DNA from: G963664835 sp963664835
GTDB taxonomy: Bacteria; Chloroflexota; UBA6077; FW602-bin22; JBCLEL01
Direction of reading: 5' to 3'
DNA: 64,000 nt
Assembly: GCA_963664835.2 (NCBI GenBank)
Contig: CAXXUG010000004.1
Location: 186,001-250,000, forward strand
Shown here: in pieces, positions 8,716 to 17,769 of the stretch
Position numbering within the stretch: the stretch's first letter is position 1
How the letters are laid out: every line of letters starts with the position of its first letter
Notes under the pieces: model-generated
What the model saw: the letters and a program-made list of their open reading frames with translations, nothing else
Told to the model about the DNA's origin: nothing
Database searches by the model: none
Translations under genes and position numbers: made by a program

Positions 8716-9570
8716 TTGCATAGAGAACCGCTAGAATCCCCGGCCCACGCGAAGATCAACCTCGGTCTCGAGATCCTGGGGCGGCGCTCCGATGGCTATC
8801 ACGACATCGCGACCGTGATCCAGAAGATTCGCCTGCACGACTCGATCTCGGTCGAGCCGGCGGAGTCCTTGAATGTCCGGATGACGCTCCAGGAGATACC
8901 CGGCGCGGAGAATTTGGCTTATCGAGCGGCGATGCTGCTGTCGAGACATTGCCAGGTGACAGCCGGCGCCAACATTCAGGTCCGCAAGAGAATTCCGATC
9001 GCGGCCGGACTGGCGGGCGGATCCAGCGACGCCGCAACCACGTTAGCTCTGCTGAACCGACTCTGGGGGACTGGACTGACACACGATGAGCTGTGCCGGG
9101 TCGGATTCAAAGCCGGCGCTGACGTGCCGGCGCTGCAAACCGGTACTACGGTCCTCGCGGCCGGCTTGGGGGAAATCGTGCGGCAGCTTCCGGCTCCGAG
9201 ACGGCGCTGGCTTGTGCTGACGCCGACAGAGCACTCCCTGGCTCGAAAGACTGAGCGGATGTACAAGCAGCTATGCCGGTCGGAGTTCACGGACGGCTCG
9301 ATAGTGGCGGAGATTAGTAGGTCGCTGGAGGGGGCGGGCGACTTCGACGAGGACCTGATGCACAATGGCTTCTGGAGAGTAGCAACCGAGCTGATTCCAG
9401 GCTTGCGGGTGCGGGCCAACACGCTGAGGGAGATCACCGGCCGGTCGGCCCACCTTGCCGGCGCCGGCCCAACGTTATTCTGCCTCTTCGACCGCCGGTC
9501 CGACGCCCGCGAGGCCGCCGGGGCGTTGCGGTCACGAGGAATCGATGCGATTCTGAGCGCGACGATCTGA
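8716..9570 (+). CDS. ispE: 4-diphosphocytidyl-2-C-methyl-D-erythritol kinase
   Basis: IspE phosphorylates CDP-methylerythritol in the MEP route to isoprenoids. The GHMP-kinase signatures are present: A-K-I-N-L-G-L near the N-terminus, the ATP loop P-I-A-A-G-L-A-G-G-S-S-D-A-A, and a C-terminal L-A-G-A-G-P-T. Length is about 284 residues, normal for the family. The likely start is TTG 8716 with only a weak GGA upstream. It lies 122 bases after rsmA. Confidence 0.92.
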   Translation: MHREPLESPAHAKINLGLEILGRRSDGYHDIATVIQKIRLHDSISVEPAESLNVRMTLQEIPGAENLAYRAAMLLSRHCQVTAGANIQVRKRIPIAAGLAGGSSDAATTLALLNRLWGTGLTHDELCRVGFKAGADVPALQTGTTVLAAGLGEIVRQLPAPRRRWLVLTPTEHSLARKTERMYKQLCRSEFTDGSIVAEISRSLEGAGDFDEDLMHNGFWRVATELIPGLRVRANTLREITGRSAHLAGAGPTLFCLFDRRSDAREAAGALRSRGIDAILSATI

Positions 9571-9590
9571 GATTCCCCAAACAAAACGGG

Positions 9591-9620
9591 TTGACCCACG
9601 GCACTGTCTGCCACTACCAT
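9591..9620 (+). promoter_or_regulatory. Candidate promoter upstream of glmU
   Basis: TTGACC (9591-9596) and TACCAT (9615-9620) are spaced by 18 bases, just after ispE. This would leave a leader of about 200 bases before glmU. The call rests on match to consensus only. Confidence 0.35.
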
Positions 9621-9833
9621 AGCTACCACGTTTCTCGATTCGCCAGATCTCGTAGCGGCCTTGGGGGCTATCGCCCGTCGAAGTAGTACCCGACTCAGTT
9701 TGAATACCTCAGATCAACAACCTAACGAACCAGCCGATTGTAGCCGTAGGTCCGGCGCGGAACGATCAGCGGCGCCCACCAACCCGCTTGACCGCCCTGG
9801 AGAGTGCTACGCCGGCTCCCAATCCCCGGCCCG

Positions 9834-11222
9834 ATGACGACCGGTAGCTGGAACGCGATAGTGTTAGCCGCCGGCGAGGGCAAGCGGATGCGTTCCGCCA
9901 CACCCAAGATCCTCCACCCAATCCTGGGACGCGCGATGGTGGAGTGGGTCGTCGAGGCGCTCAGGACCGCCGGCGCAGCCCGAATTGTCGTGGTTCTCTC
10001 ACAATCCTCCTCCGAGCGAGTCCCCGCTGCGCTTCGCTCGAACGATATCGAATTCGCTATACAGACGGAACCTCTTGGAACCGGCCACGCCGTCGCCTGT
10101 GCGCGCGACAAGCTCGAGCAATGGCCCGGGCCGGTACTTGTTGCCTGCGGCGATAGCCCATCGATCCGCCCGGTTACCATCTCAGGCTTGGTCCAGGCCC
10201 AAGAAGACACGTCGTCCGCGATGGCGCTGGCGATCAGCCAACCCGCCGACCCATCCGGGTATGGCCGGATAGAGCGCGACACCGACGGAAAACCCTGCGG
10301 CATCGTGGAAGAGGCAGCCGCGGACAAAGACCAACTCCTGAACAATGAGGTCAACAGCGGTCTCTACTGCTTCTCCGGCCGCCATCTCTGGCGCTGGCTC
10401 GATCAGCTGTCCCCATCGCAGGTTGGCGAGTACTACCTGACCGACCTGCTCGGGATTGCCTACCGCGAGGGAGCCAAAGTATCCGAGATAACTGCCGATT
10501 CTGCGGAACTGGCAGGCGTGAACAATAGAGCGCAGTTGGCCGAGGCGGCTAGGCATCTGCGGGCGCGAATCAACGAGGACTTCATGCTCGCCGGAGTGAC
10601 AATCGACGATCCCGCCACGACTTGGATCGAACCAGCGGTGGACCTGGCCGCAGACGTGACGCTGCTGCCGAACGTCTACCTGAGGGGAAACACGACGGTG
10701 GGCAGCGGAACAGTCATAGGCCCCGGCACCGAGATAGCGGATAGCGCCATCGGTTCTCACTCCATAATTCGCTGGTCGGTCGTCACGGAGTCCACGATCG
10801 GGAACAAAGTCACTATCGGACCGTTCTCCCATCTGCGACCCGGAAGCGCAGTTGCCAACGACGTACACATCGGCAGCTTCGCCGAACTGAAGAACTCCCG
10901 GATCGGACCGATGACCAATGTGCCCCATTTCAGCTACCTGGGCGACGCAGACGTGGGAGCGGAGGTCAACATTGGCGCCGGCACGATCACCTGCAACTAC
11001 GATGGTGAATCGGGCCGAAAGTCCGCGACCATCATCGGGGACCAGGCCTCCATTGGCAGCGATACTATGCTGGTGGCGCCGAGAACCATAGGTCGAGGCG
11101 CACTGACCGGAGCGGGCTCGGTGGTGACTCACGACCTGGCCCCGGACGACGTCGCGCACGGAGTGCCCGCGCGAGTGGTACGCAAACGCCGCAAGGATTC
11201 AAATGGACGAGATGAGCGCTGA
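9834..11222 (+). CDS. glmU: Bifunctional N-acetylglucosamine-1-phosphate uridyltransferase / glucosamine-1-phosphate acetyltransferase
   Basis: GlmU makes UDP-GlcNAc for peptidoglycan and envelope glycans. The N-terminal nucleotidyltransferase shows L-A-A-G-E-G-K-R-M and N-E-V-N-S-G. The C-terminal left-handed beta helix shows hexapeptide repeats, the motif I-G-A-G-T-I-T-C-N-Y-D-G and a final H-G-V-P-A-R-V-V. About 462 residues from ATG 9834; a GTG at 9804 would add ten atypical residues. It is followed by a CorC-type gene. Confidence 0.93.
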   Translation: MTTGSWNAIVLAAGEGKRMRSATPKILHPILGRAMVEWVVEALRTAGAARIVVVLSQSSSERVPAALRSNDIEFAIQTEPLGTGHAVACARDKLEQWPGPVLVACGDSPSIRPVTISGLVQAQEDTSSAMALAISQPADPSGYGRIERDTDGKPCGIVEEAAADKDQLLNNEVNSGLYCFSGRHLWRWLDQLSPSQVGEYYLTDLLGIAYREGAKVSEITADSAELAGVNNRAQLAEAARHLRARINEDFMLAGVTIDDPATTWIEPAVDLAADVTLLPNVYLRGNTTVGSGTVIGPGTEIADSAIGSHSIIRWSVVTESTIGNKVTIGPFSHLRPGSAVANDVHIGSFAELKNSRIGPMTNVPHFSYLGDADVGAEVNIGAGTITCNYDGESGRKSATIIGDQASIGSDTMLVAPRTIGRGALTGAGSVVTHDLAPDDVAHGVPARVVRKRRKDSNGRDER

Positions 11223-11264
11223 GAGTCTAGAGGATCCCCCAAGTAGCGGTTGGGCGGCGAAGCC

Positions 11265-12560
11265 ATGAGCGCCGAAATCCTTGCATACGCGGGACTGGTG
11301 ATCGCCGGCCTGGCAATATCGGTCTTTGCGACGCTGGCTGAAGCCGCGTTGTCGGCGACGAGCCGTGGGCGCATCCACAGGCTGGGCGAGCAAGATCGCT
11401 ACCTGGGGCGCGATCTAGAGTCCCTGATTGACGCCGGCGGTACCCATCTAAGGGCCATCCGGATTCTCAGATGGCTCTCCATAGTGCTCACCACGGTGGC
11501 CGCGACGCTCTTGAACCAGGCCGCGTTTCCCGTAATCAGTCCGTTCGTGACCGCGTTGGTCGTCTTTCTGCTAATAGTGGCCGTGGGGCAACTGTCGGTG
11601 ATTCTGGGGCCGGGATCGCCGGAGGCGACGTTAAGCCGGCTCATTCTGCCCATTCGCGTCAGCCGATTCGTGCTCTGGCCGGTCGGCAAAGTCTTCCAGT
11701 GGGCGTTCGCGGCGATCACCAGGAACTCCAGTCTGAGCGAATCACCAACGCCTGCCGCGCTGACCGCTGAAGATCTGCGCGAACTTGTGGCGGCCGGCGG
11801 AGACCAGGGCCTCATCGTCGAAGAAGAGCGCGAGATGATCGATAGCATCTTGAACCTGGATGCCAGAGACGCCGGTGAGATCATGGTTCCGCGAATGGAC
11901 ATTGTAGCGGTCGAATCGGGCGCCACCGTGCGTGACGCGGTTGACAGGATCGAAGCGAGCGGCTACTCGAGACTGCCGGTGTACAAAGGCACGATCGACC
12001 ACATACTGGGCCTCACCTACGCCAAGGACCTTCTCGGCGTGCTGGCGGCCGGCCGGTCGGAGGACCCGGTGGACGACTACCTGCGCGAACCCTCGGTCGT
12101 GCCGGAGTCAAAGCCGGTCGTCGAGCTTCTGCAAGAGCTGCAGTCGAGCAAGGTGCACATCGCGATCGTTGTGGACGAATACGGCGGTACCGCCGGCCTG
12201 GTCACCATCGAGGATATGCTTGAGGAGATCGTAGGCGAAATCCAGGACGAGTACGACGCGGAGGAGGCGAAGATCGTCCACGGTGCCGAAGGCGAGGCGA
12301 CTTTCGACGCAACCGTCAGCCTGCACGACGTGAACGAGGCGCTCGGAACTCAGCTCGAGAGCACCGACGTCGACACAATCGGGGGACTGGTCTACGAGCA
12401 GCTGGGCAAGGTGCCGAAAGTTGGCGACTCTGTTGCGGCGGACAGCGCAACGGTGGTCGTAACGGCCACAACCGGCCGGCGGATCAGGAAAGTCAGGGTC
12501 ATCAAGCTCAAGTCGGATGAACACGGCGCCTTGAGCGGATCTGGCGGACCGAGCGATTGA
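11265..12560 (+). CDS. CorC/HlyC-family CNNM-type membrane protein (DUF21, CBS pair, transporter-associated domain)
   Basis: About 431 residues. An N-terminal DUF21 region (~1-170) has three to four membrane helices. Two CBS domains follow (~190-310), including G-E-I-M-V-P-R-M-D-I and V-H-I-A-I-V-V-D-E-Y-G-G-T. A C-terminal CorC/HlyC domain is marked by G-G-L-V-Y-E-Q-L-G-K-V-P. Relatives handle magnesium or cobalt efflux or sensing; the old name hemolysin is misleading. Start ATG 11265 is preferred over TTG 11250, though neither has a strong ribosome site. Confidence 0.85.
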   Translation: MSAEILAYAGLVIAGLAISVFATLAEAALSATSRGRIHRLGEQDRYLGRDLESLIDAGGTHLRAIRILRWLSIVLTTVAATLLNQAAFPVISPFVTALVVFLLIVAVGQLSVILGPGSPEATLSRLILPIRVSRFVLWPVGKVFQWAFAAITRNSSLSESPTPAALTAEDLRELVAAGGDQGLIVEEEREMIDSILNLDARDAGEIMVPRMDIVAVESGATVRDAVDRIEASGYSRLPVYKGTIDHILGLTYAKDLLGVLAAGRSEDPVDDYLREPSVVPESKPVVELLQELQSSKVHIAIVVDEYGGTAGLVTIEDMLEEIVGEIQDEYDAEEAKIVHGAEGEATFDATVSLHDVNEALGTQLESTDVDTIGGLVYEQLGKVPKVGDSVAADSATVVVTATTGRRIRKVRVIKLKSDEHGALSGSGGPSD

Positions 12561-12594
12561 TCGACGCCGGCCCAACCTCCGAGCAACGAGGGAG

Positions 12595-12600
12595 TATAAT
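12595..12600 (+). promoter_or_regulatory. -10 element upstream of tRNA-Arg
   Basis: A perfect TATAAT lies 33 bases before the tRNA. No good -35 is visible at 16-18 bases. A 7-bp inverted repeat (CGAACCG / CGGTTCG, 12602-12608 and 12618-12624) follows it. Confidence 0.4.
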
Positions 12601-12633
12601 TCGAACCGACACGGCGGCGGTTCGTGTCGTTTT

Positions 12634-12710
12634 GCCCCTGTAGCTCAGTTGGATAGAGCGAGGGCGTCCTAAGCCTTGCGTCGGGGGTTCGAGTCCCTCC
12701 AGGGGTACCA
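12634..12710 (+). tRNA. tRNA-Arg (anticodon CCT)
   Basis: A 77-base cloverleaf: acceptor GCCCCTG with CAGGGGT, D arm GCTC/GAGC, anticodon stem AGGGC/GCCTT around loop GTCCTAA (anticodon CCT, reading AGG), and T arm with TTCGAGT. The CCA end is encoded. Confidence 0.95.
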
Positions 12711-12769
12711 GGAATCCGCAAATCGGCGACCCCTTACCATAGTGTTCGACAGAATCAGGAGTGCGACTT

Positions 12770-12958
12770 ATGCGCGGTCCTTTGAAAATTGTGGTCCACG
12801 TACTGGTGTTCGTGGCGGCGGTCGTGGTGTTTTACCTCGGGCTGGGCATCGGGTTGGCGTTCAATCCGATCATTGGCACGGTTCTCTGGATCGTCGCGGC
12901 CGGCATCGCGGTGCTGAACGTCTACTGGATACTTCGTTCCACGGGCCGGAAGCGCTGA
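12770..12958 (+). CDS. Small two-helix membrane protein of unknown function
   Basis: A 62-residue protein made almost entirely of two hydrophobic helices with a basic C-terminus (R-S-T-G-R-K-R). The ribosome site AGGAG lies eight bases before ATG 12770, which supports it as a real gene. I do not recognise the family. It sits alone between the tRNA and the repeat-bounded restriction island. Confidence 0.65.
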   Translation: MRGPLKIVVHVLVFVAAVVVFYLGLGIGLAFNPIIGTVLWIVAAGIAVLNVYWILRSTGRKR

Positions 12959-12976
12959 AGGGGGCCGGCCGGCGGG

Positions 12977-13011
12977 CCCTCACCCTAGCCCTCTCCCTGA
13001 GGGAGAGGGAA
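12977..13011. repeat. CCCTCACC-type palindromic repeat, copy 1
   Basis: Unit of the form CCCTCACCC(C)-GGCCCTCTCCC-n-GGGAGAGGG with the CCCTCTCCC/GGGAGAGGG stem. Five occurrences lie between 12.9 and 22.5 kb and I see none elsewhere in the window. The rest of the gap 12959-13275 has no supported gene. Confidence 0.8.
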
Positions 13012-13193
13012 CAAAGTAGACACCGGCAAACTAATCAGGCGGTACGAACGCGTCGTTAGGATATGGATGCAAAAGGATATGGATGCAAAGTCGCGTATCT
13101 TGAAGTGGGGCACTAGCTTGGCCGGCATGCTGTCTCAGGTGAGTGCGAGCAATCTCCACTCCGAATGGGACGCCGGGCCCACGCAGGGCGGGT

Positions 13194-13232
13194 CGCCCTC
13201 ACCCCGACCCTCTCCCAGAGGGAGAGGGAGTT
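13194..13232. repeat. CCCTCACC-type palindromic repeat, copy 2
   Basis: Same unit as 12977-13011, 44 bases past the hsdM stop on the downstream side. Confidence 0.8.
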
Positions 13233-13275
13233 AAACCGAGACTCTTTGCCGGTGCTCAAAACACCCTCGATTCTG

Positions 13276-14778
13276 CTAACCAACCGCATCGTTACTGGAA
13301 GTTGCGCTTGGCGAGAGATCGCCGGCGATTTCCTCCAATTGCTCCAAGGCGGCGCGAAGGTCTTCGACTATCTCCTCCGCGATCACATCCGGCGGCGGTA
13401 AGCTGGCGGAGTCCTCCATGCTCTCGTCCCGCAACCAGAAGATATCCAGGTTAGCCTTGTCCATCTTCATGAGATCGTCGTAGCTGAACCGGTGAAATCG
13501 CTCCGTCTCCTGACGCTGGTGGCGGTTCTCCGGGTTGTAGCAGGACACAAAGTCATCCAAGTGGGAGCGGCTTAGCGGATTGGTCTTTAGGGTGAAGTGC
13601 TGGTTGGTGCGTAGGTCGTAGATCCACAGGTCCTTGGTCCATGGCGTCTCGCTTGCCGGCTTTCGATCGAAGAATAAAACGTTGGCCTTGACCCCCTGGG
13701 CGTAGAAGACGCCGGTGGGCAACCGTAACAGCGTGTGCACGTCGCACTCGTGGAGCAGCCGGCGCCGCACTGTCTCGCCGGCACCGCCCTCGAAGAGGAC
13801 ATTGTCCGGCACTACTATCGCCGCCCTGCCGTGGGTCTTCAGCAGTGTCCGGACGTGCTGGAGGAAGTTGAGCTGCTTGTTGCTGGTCGTGGCCCAGAAA
13901 TCGGGGCGCTCCACCAACAGGGTCTCGCGCTCGGACTCCCCTTCCGTGTTGACAAAGGTCAGACTGGACTTCCTTCCAAAGGGCGGATTGGTCAAGACCA
14001 GGTCGAAGTTGACGCCGGGATGGTTTCGCAGGCTGTCATCGACGCTGATGTTGGTCTCGTCCCCGCCGATGCCGTGCAGGTACAGGTTCATGACGCCAAG
14101 CCGGGCGGCGCTGTCGACGATCTCCCAGCCGTGGAGGGCACGGTCTCTGAGGTGCACAAGTTGGCCCTGGTCCATACTTGGATGATGGCGAACCATGTAA
14201 TCGTGGGCTGCCAATAGGAATCCGCCCGTGCCGCAGGCCGGATCGCAAATGGTAGTATCCGGCCGGGGGCGCGTTGCGTCGACGATGGCCTGAATCAGGG
14301 GGCGGGGCGTGAAATACTGGCCGGCGCCGGTCTTCACGTCCTGGGCATTGCGTTCGAGCAGCGACTCGTAGGCATCTCCCTTGACGTCGGCGCTGAGGGC
14401 GAGCCAGTTCTCGCTGTCGATCAGCTCTTTGATGAGCCGGGTCAGCATAGCCGGCTCCTGGATCTTGTTCTGGGCCTTCGCAAAGATTACCCCGAGGGTG
14501 CCGGACTGACGGGCGAGTGCTTCCAACGTGCGGCGGTAGTGGGTCTCCAACTCGTCTCCGTCACGCGCCAATAGGCTAGTCCAGTCGTGGCCCTGTGGTA
14601 TGGGTGGAGGCTGGTAGTCCGGCAACAGGGTGTAGGGTGGCCGGCTGCGCTCGTCCATCATCTTGAGAAAAATCAGGTAGGTAAGCTGCTCCAAATAGTC
14701 GCCGTAGGAGAGCCCGGCGTCGCGGAGGACGTTGCAGTAGTTCCATAGCTTCTGGCCGATGTCGGTGGAAGTGTTCAT
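13276..14778 (-). CDS. hsdM: Type I restriction-modification system, methyltransferase subunit
   Basis: HsdM methylates adenine in the sequence chosen by HsdS. About 500 residues. An N-terminal helical domain (L-W-N-Y-C-N-V-L-R-D-A-G) precedes the SAM motif D-P-A-C-G-T-G-G-F near residue 180 and the catalytic N-P-P-F-G near residue 263, typical of N6-adenine enzymes. I place the start at ATG 14778, because the frame further upstream is only translated repeat DNA. A GTGAGGG in the repeat lies 13 bases upstream and may serve as a poor ribosome site. It is downstream of hsdS and the DUF559 gene on the same strand. Confidence 0.92.
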   Translation of the reverse strand: MNTSTDIGQKLWNYCNVLRDAGLSYGDYLEQLTYLIFLKMMDERSRPPYTLLPDYQPPPIPQGHDWTSLLARDGDELETHYRRTLEALARQSGTLGVIFAKAQNKIQEPAMLTRLIKELIDSENWLALSADVKGDAYESLLERNAQDVKTGAGQYFTPRPLIQAIVDATRPRPDTTICDPACGTGGFLLAAHDYMVRHHPSMDQGQLVHLRDRALHGWEIVDSAARLGVMNLYLHGIGGDETNISVDDSLRNHPGVNFDLVLTNPPFGRKSSLTFVNTEGESERETLLVERPDFWATTSNKQLNFLQHVRTLLKTHGRAAIVVPDNVLFEGGAGETVRRRLLHECDVHTLLRLPTGVFYAQGVKANVLFFDRKPASETPWTKDLWIYDLRTNQHFTLKTNPLSRSHLDDFVSCYNPENRHQRQETERFHRFSYDDLMKMDKANLDIFWLRDESMEDSASLPPPDVIAEEIVEDLRAALEQLEEIAGDLSPSATSSNDAVG

Positions 14779-14975
14779 TTGGTCGTTTTTGCCCTCACCC
14801 CGGCCCTCTCCCACAGGGAGAGGGAGATGGCCCTGTGCGCGCCCACCTCGGTCCTGTCCCACAGGGAGAGGGAGATGGCCCTGTGCGCGCCCACCTCGGT
14901 CCTGTCCCACAGGGAGAGGGAGATGGCTCTGTGCGCGCCCACGTCACCCCTCTCTCACGGGGAGTGGGAGATAGG
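14779..14975. repeat. CCCTCACC-type repeat expanded into a 48-bp tandem array
   Basis: One unit at 14790-14825 is followed by tandem 48-bp copies whose ATGGCCCTGTGCG segment starts at 14827, 14875 and 14923 (the last with one change). It lies between hsdM and the DUF559 gene. Confidence 0.85.
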
Positions 14976-14996
14976 CACGCTATTGTTCTTTGTTGA

Positions 14997-15377
14997 TTAG
15001 CTTTCTTGTTGCTTCTGCCGGGACATAATAACGCGATGGATTTGAGCGAGTACACTCTCCAGGGTTTGGGTTACCTCTTCGTTCTTGAAAACTAGCACTC
15101 GCACTCCTCTCTGCTCTATTTCCTCCCGCCGGAGGTCATCATACTCCCGTTGGTATGCTTGCTCGTGGATGCCGCCTTCAAGCTCGATGGCGAGTCCCGC
15201 CTCGTGGCAATAGAAGTCGGGGACGTAGCGACCCAACGGATGCTGGCGACGAAACTTGGCGCCGCCTAGCTTCCGGTTCCTTAGACGGGTCCAGAGTATC
15301 TCCTCGGTAGGTGTCTGTCGCTGGCGGAGTTTGCGCGCTAGTCCTACTATGTAGCGTGGGTGGTTGGGTTTTTGCAT
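14997..15377 (-). CDS. DUF559-family endonuclease-like protein
   Basis: A 126-residue protein of the DUF559 group, related to Vsr/restriction-like PD-(D/E)xK folds. Visible motifs are T-P-T-E-E-I-L-W near residue 22, F-R-R-Q-H-P-L-G-R-Y-V-P-D-F-Y-C with the catalytic Asp, and I-E-L-E-G-G-I-H. It is inserted between hsdM and hsdS on the same strand. Start ATG 15377 lies directly after a copy of the repeat, whose GAGGG eight bases upstream may act as ribosome site. Whether it works with the restriction system or is a passenger is not known. Confidence 0.82.
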   Translation of the reverse strand: MQKPNHPRYIVGLARKLRQRQTPTEEILWTRLRNRKLGGAKFRRQHPLGRYVPDFYCHEAGLAIELEGGIHEQAYQREYDDLRREEIEQRGVRVLVFKNEEVTQTLESVLAQIHRVIMSRQKQQES

Positions 15378-15386
15378 GGGGGCTGC

Positions 15387-15421
15387 CCTCACCCCGGCCC
15401 TCTCCCAGTGGGAGAGGGAGT
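15387..15421. repeat. CCCTCACC-type palindromic repeat, copy 4
   Basis: Same unit as at 12977. It supplies the last codons and stop of hsdS on the minus strand and lies just upstream of the DUF559 start. Confidence 0.8.
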
Positions 15422-16912
15422 TTTCGGGCGCCGGCGGCGACGAGGACGGCGGTTGTTTTTGGCGGCGGCTTCGGCCGCGGCTCTCTCGGCGCGGATGCGT
15501 TCGAGTAGTGCCGAGGCCGGCTCATCGTTGGGGTCCTGGGGAACGAGGCGGCCGGTGAATGCCTGCTTGAGGATGCTCTGCCGCAGCCGGCCGGCCCGCG
15601 TCAGGCTGGCCTCGACGGTGGCCTCTGCCTGCTGGATTACGGACAGCCGGCGGTCTACCTCGGCGACTATGCGATGTTGCTCGGTAAGTGGCGGAAGTGG
15701 GAACGGAATCTCTTGGACGCGCGACTTATTCAGCGCGGGCTGGTTATTGCCTGATCCTATTCGACGTGTAACGCTGTATTGACCCCATAGGAAGTAGTAC
15801 ACATACTCGGGCGGTAACCCTGTCTGCGAGACCCTGATGGCAGCGGAGTTCTGACTATTGCAAGCAGGAATATCCAAGATTGATACTTGGCCTCGCGTTT
15901 TTCCTTCGCCTATCATTCCTAAGAGGACCGTACCTTCGGGGTGTATGTCAACGCTACTGTTCTTTAGTCCATCACTGGTTATGCGCTCACGCGTGCTCTT
16001 GATTCTGGTAAACGAGACCTCGCTGCTACTGACCCACGATATGTCTCCGTCCCAGTAATCTGAACGCGACCTTCTGGGGGTGGCACCAACGAAAACTTCG
16101 AAGCTCTCGCCGATACTGCTCCAGACCCACCCTTCCGGCAGGTCCGGCAAGTCGGAGGTGTCCGGCGCGGCCGGCTCCTTGTACTTGCGCCGGCGATTCT
16201 TCGAGGGCTGCCAGCGGGCGCGGCGCTCGGTCAGGATGCGCTCTAGCAGCCGGTCGGCGGGTTCGTAGTCCCGGCCCTCGGCCCGGGCAAGCTCCGCCTC
16301 GGTGGGGACGAGCTTGCCCTCGCAGGCGGCCTTGAGGACGCCGGCCCGGTAGCGTCTCAGGTTGGCCTGGGCCCGTTTTAGTGCGCCAACCGCGGCGTCC
16401 AGCCGGGTGAACTGCGTCTCGATTTCGGCGACGATTCGGTGCTGTTCCGGGAGGGGCGGGAGCAGTACGGGCAGTTCACGCAATTGCCGTTTGGTCACAC
16501 CATTGATTGTGGTTCCCCTTCCTTCATACTTGAACCTTTGGACAGCCGTACTCAGATAGTGGGTGAGATACAAACCATTGATCTTATTTCTGCAAAAGAC
16601 CAATCCTTGGCTGTCCTGACTAAAGCAAAGGGGTTCTTTAGCAAGTGCCACCTTCCCCAACCCGACACGGGTCACGACGACAATGGAGCCGGTAGGCACT
16701 AGATTGGTGGCAGATGACTTTATCGCGCGTTGGCTAATGTACTTCCGAGGCCGTATGTCATCGATGGCGTGGATGTCCGCACTGGTTATCCAAGGTATGT
16801 CTCCATCCCAATAGTCGCTCATCCGCGTGGATGGAGTGCCTCCGCCAATAACGTCGCAGAGAGCGTCAACGTTAGCTTCCACCCAACCCAAAGGGAGTCT
16901 TCTATAAGTCAT
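15389..16912 (-). CDS. hsdS: Type I restriction-modification system, specificity subunit
   Basis: HsdS selects the split recognition sequence through two target-recognition domains. The 507 residues show two matching halves: G-G-T-P-S-T-R near residue 24 and G-A-T-P-R-R-S near 280, each followed by Y-W-D-G-D-I and ended by a helical spacer starting P-L-P-E-Q-H-R-I-V-A-E or P-L-T-E-Q-H-R-I-V-A-E. The last residues (S-P-T-G-R-G-P-G) are encoded by the repeat at 15387-15421, so the natural C-terminus has been replaced or extended. Start ATG 16912. Confidence 0.92.
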   Translation of the reverse strand: MTYRRLPLGWVEANVDALCDVIGGGTPSTRMSDYWDGDIPWITSADIHAIDDIRPRKYISQRAIKSSATNLVPTGSIVVVTRVGLGKVALAKEPLCFSQDSQGLVFCRNKINGLYLTHYLSTAVQRFKYEGRGTTINGVTKRQLRELPVLLPPLPEQHRIVAEIETQFTRLDAAVGALKRAQANLRRYRAGVLKAACEGKLVPTEAELARAEGRDYEPADRLLERILTERRARWQPSKNRRRKYKEPAAPDTSDLPDLPEGWVWSSIGESFEVFVGATPRRSRSDYWDGDISWVSSSEVSFTRIKSTRERITSDGLKNSSVDIHPEGTVLLGMIGEGKTRGQVSILDIPACNSQNSAAIRVSQTGLPPEYVYYFLWGQYSVTRRIGSGNNQPALNKSRVQEIPFPLPPLTEQHRIVAEVDRRLSVIQQAEATVEASLTRAGRLRQSILKQAFTGRLVPQDPNDEPASALLERIRAERAAAEAAAKNNRRPRRRRRPKTPSPTGRGPG

Positions 16913-16923
16913 ATTAAGTTGGG

Positions 16924-17616
16924 TTAGCCATTGTCACCTGATTGCGTTTCGGTGTTGGCGTCAACCTCACTGTCAAGCTGTTTTCGATACTCTTCGCGCT
17001 CTTTCAGAAACTGGTCTTTAGTTTGCGTAACGACTTGGAGACTTGCGAAACCCTCTGTCATCCTGTGAATGTCCTTCTGGATGGAATCCACGTGGGTGGT
17101 GATTTGACCCAAGTAATTTCGGTCAAAGAACATGCCTCTGAATTGGGAGAAATCCACTGTATAAGTATCAGTTTTGCGCTTGCCATCTAAGCCCTCGTAT
17201 TGCGTACGAAAAGTCCAGGGAGCTTCAACAGCGCGCTCAAATTCCCTGCTGGATACCGTGCCTAGTGGAAATCTGAACACTTGATTGGGCTCCATGTAAT
17301 CTAGCCCGTCTTTGATGATGGACAACTCGTTGATTGCGGGCGGGGGTCGGCCCACCCAACTACTGCGAAAATAGCTCGGGTCTCCCTCGAATTCGAAGCG
17401 CACGCTCTTTGCCACGCCCTGGCCGTCGTTCCGGATAATTAGCTCATACCCAGGATGACCGGTGTGATTAGCTTGTACCCGTACACTAACCCTTGGATCA
17501 GTTTGCGCTTTCCGCAAAGTACGTGTTTCCGAAACCAGCTTCCAGGTCAGGCCGGCGTAGAACACGGTGGAAACGGCGACCACACCAGTGAATATCACTA
17601 TTAGAGTTTCGTTCAT
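16924..17616 (-). CDS. Membrane-anchored protein of unknown function, restriction operon cargo
   Basis: A 230-residue protein with one N-terminal membrane helix (~4-24), a soluble beta-rich middle that may resemble an immunoglobulin-like fold (E-L-I-I-R-N-D-G-Q-G-V-A), and a charged, probably coiled C-terminal segment. It lies 11 bases upstream of hsdS on the same strand, so it is very likely in the hsd operon. I do not recognise a family with known function. Confidence 0.65.
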   Translation of the reverse strand: MNETLIVIFTGVVAVSTVFYAGLTWKLVSETRTLRKAQTDPRVSVRVQANHTGHPGYELIIRNDGQGVAKSVRFEFEGDPSYFRSSWVGRPPPAINELSIIKDGLDYMEPNQVFRFPLGTVSSREFERAVEAPWTFRTQYEGLDGKRKTDTYTVDFSQFRGMFFDRNYLGQITTHVDSIQKDIHRMTEGFASLQVVTQTKDQFLKEREEYRKQLDSEVDANTETQSGDNG

Positions 17617-17769
17617 ATCTCCAATCTTCCATTCACGCTATTGAATTCAGGTTGAGCCTGAGTTGAAGGGTCCTTGCATTGCCGGCTATGGTTATTACCC
17701 TGGATACATAAGTAATTCCCAAACGCCGATCAATAGTCCCCGCAGATATGACCGTCCGCCAAGACAGCC

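Noticed and set aside
14779..14975. Possible CRISPR array
   Set aside because: The 48-bp units are directly tandem with no unique spacers and no cas genes are present.
14795..15055. Open frames reading through the 48-bp tandem repeats on both strands
   Set aside because: Their length comes from the repeat having no stops; the proteins are simple repeats.
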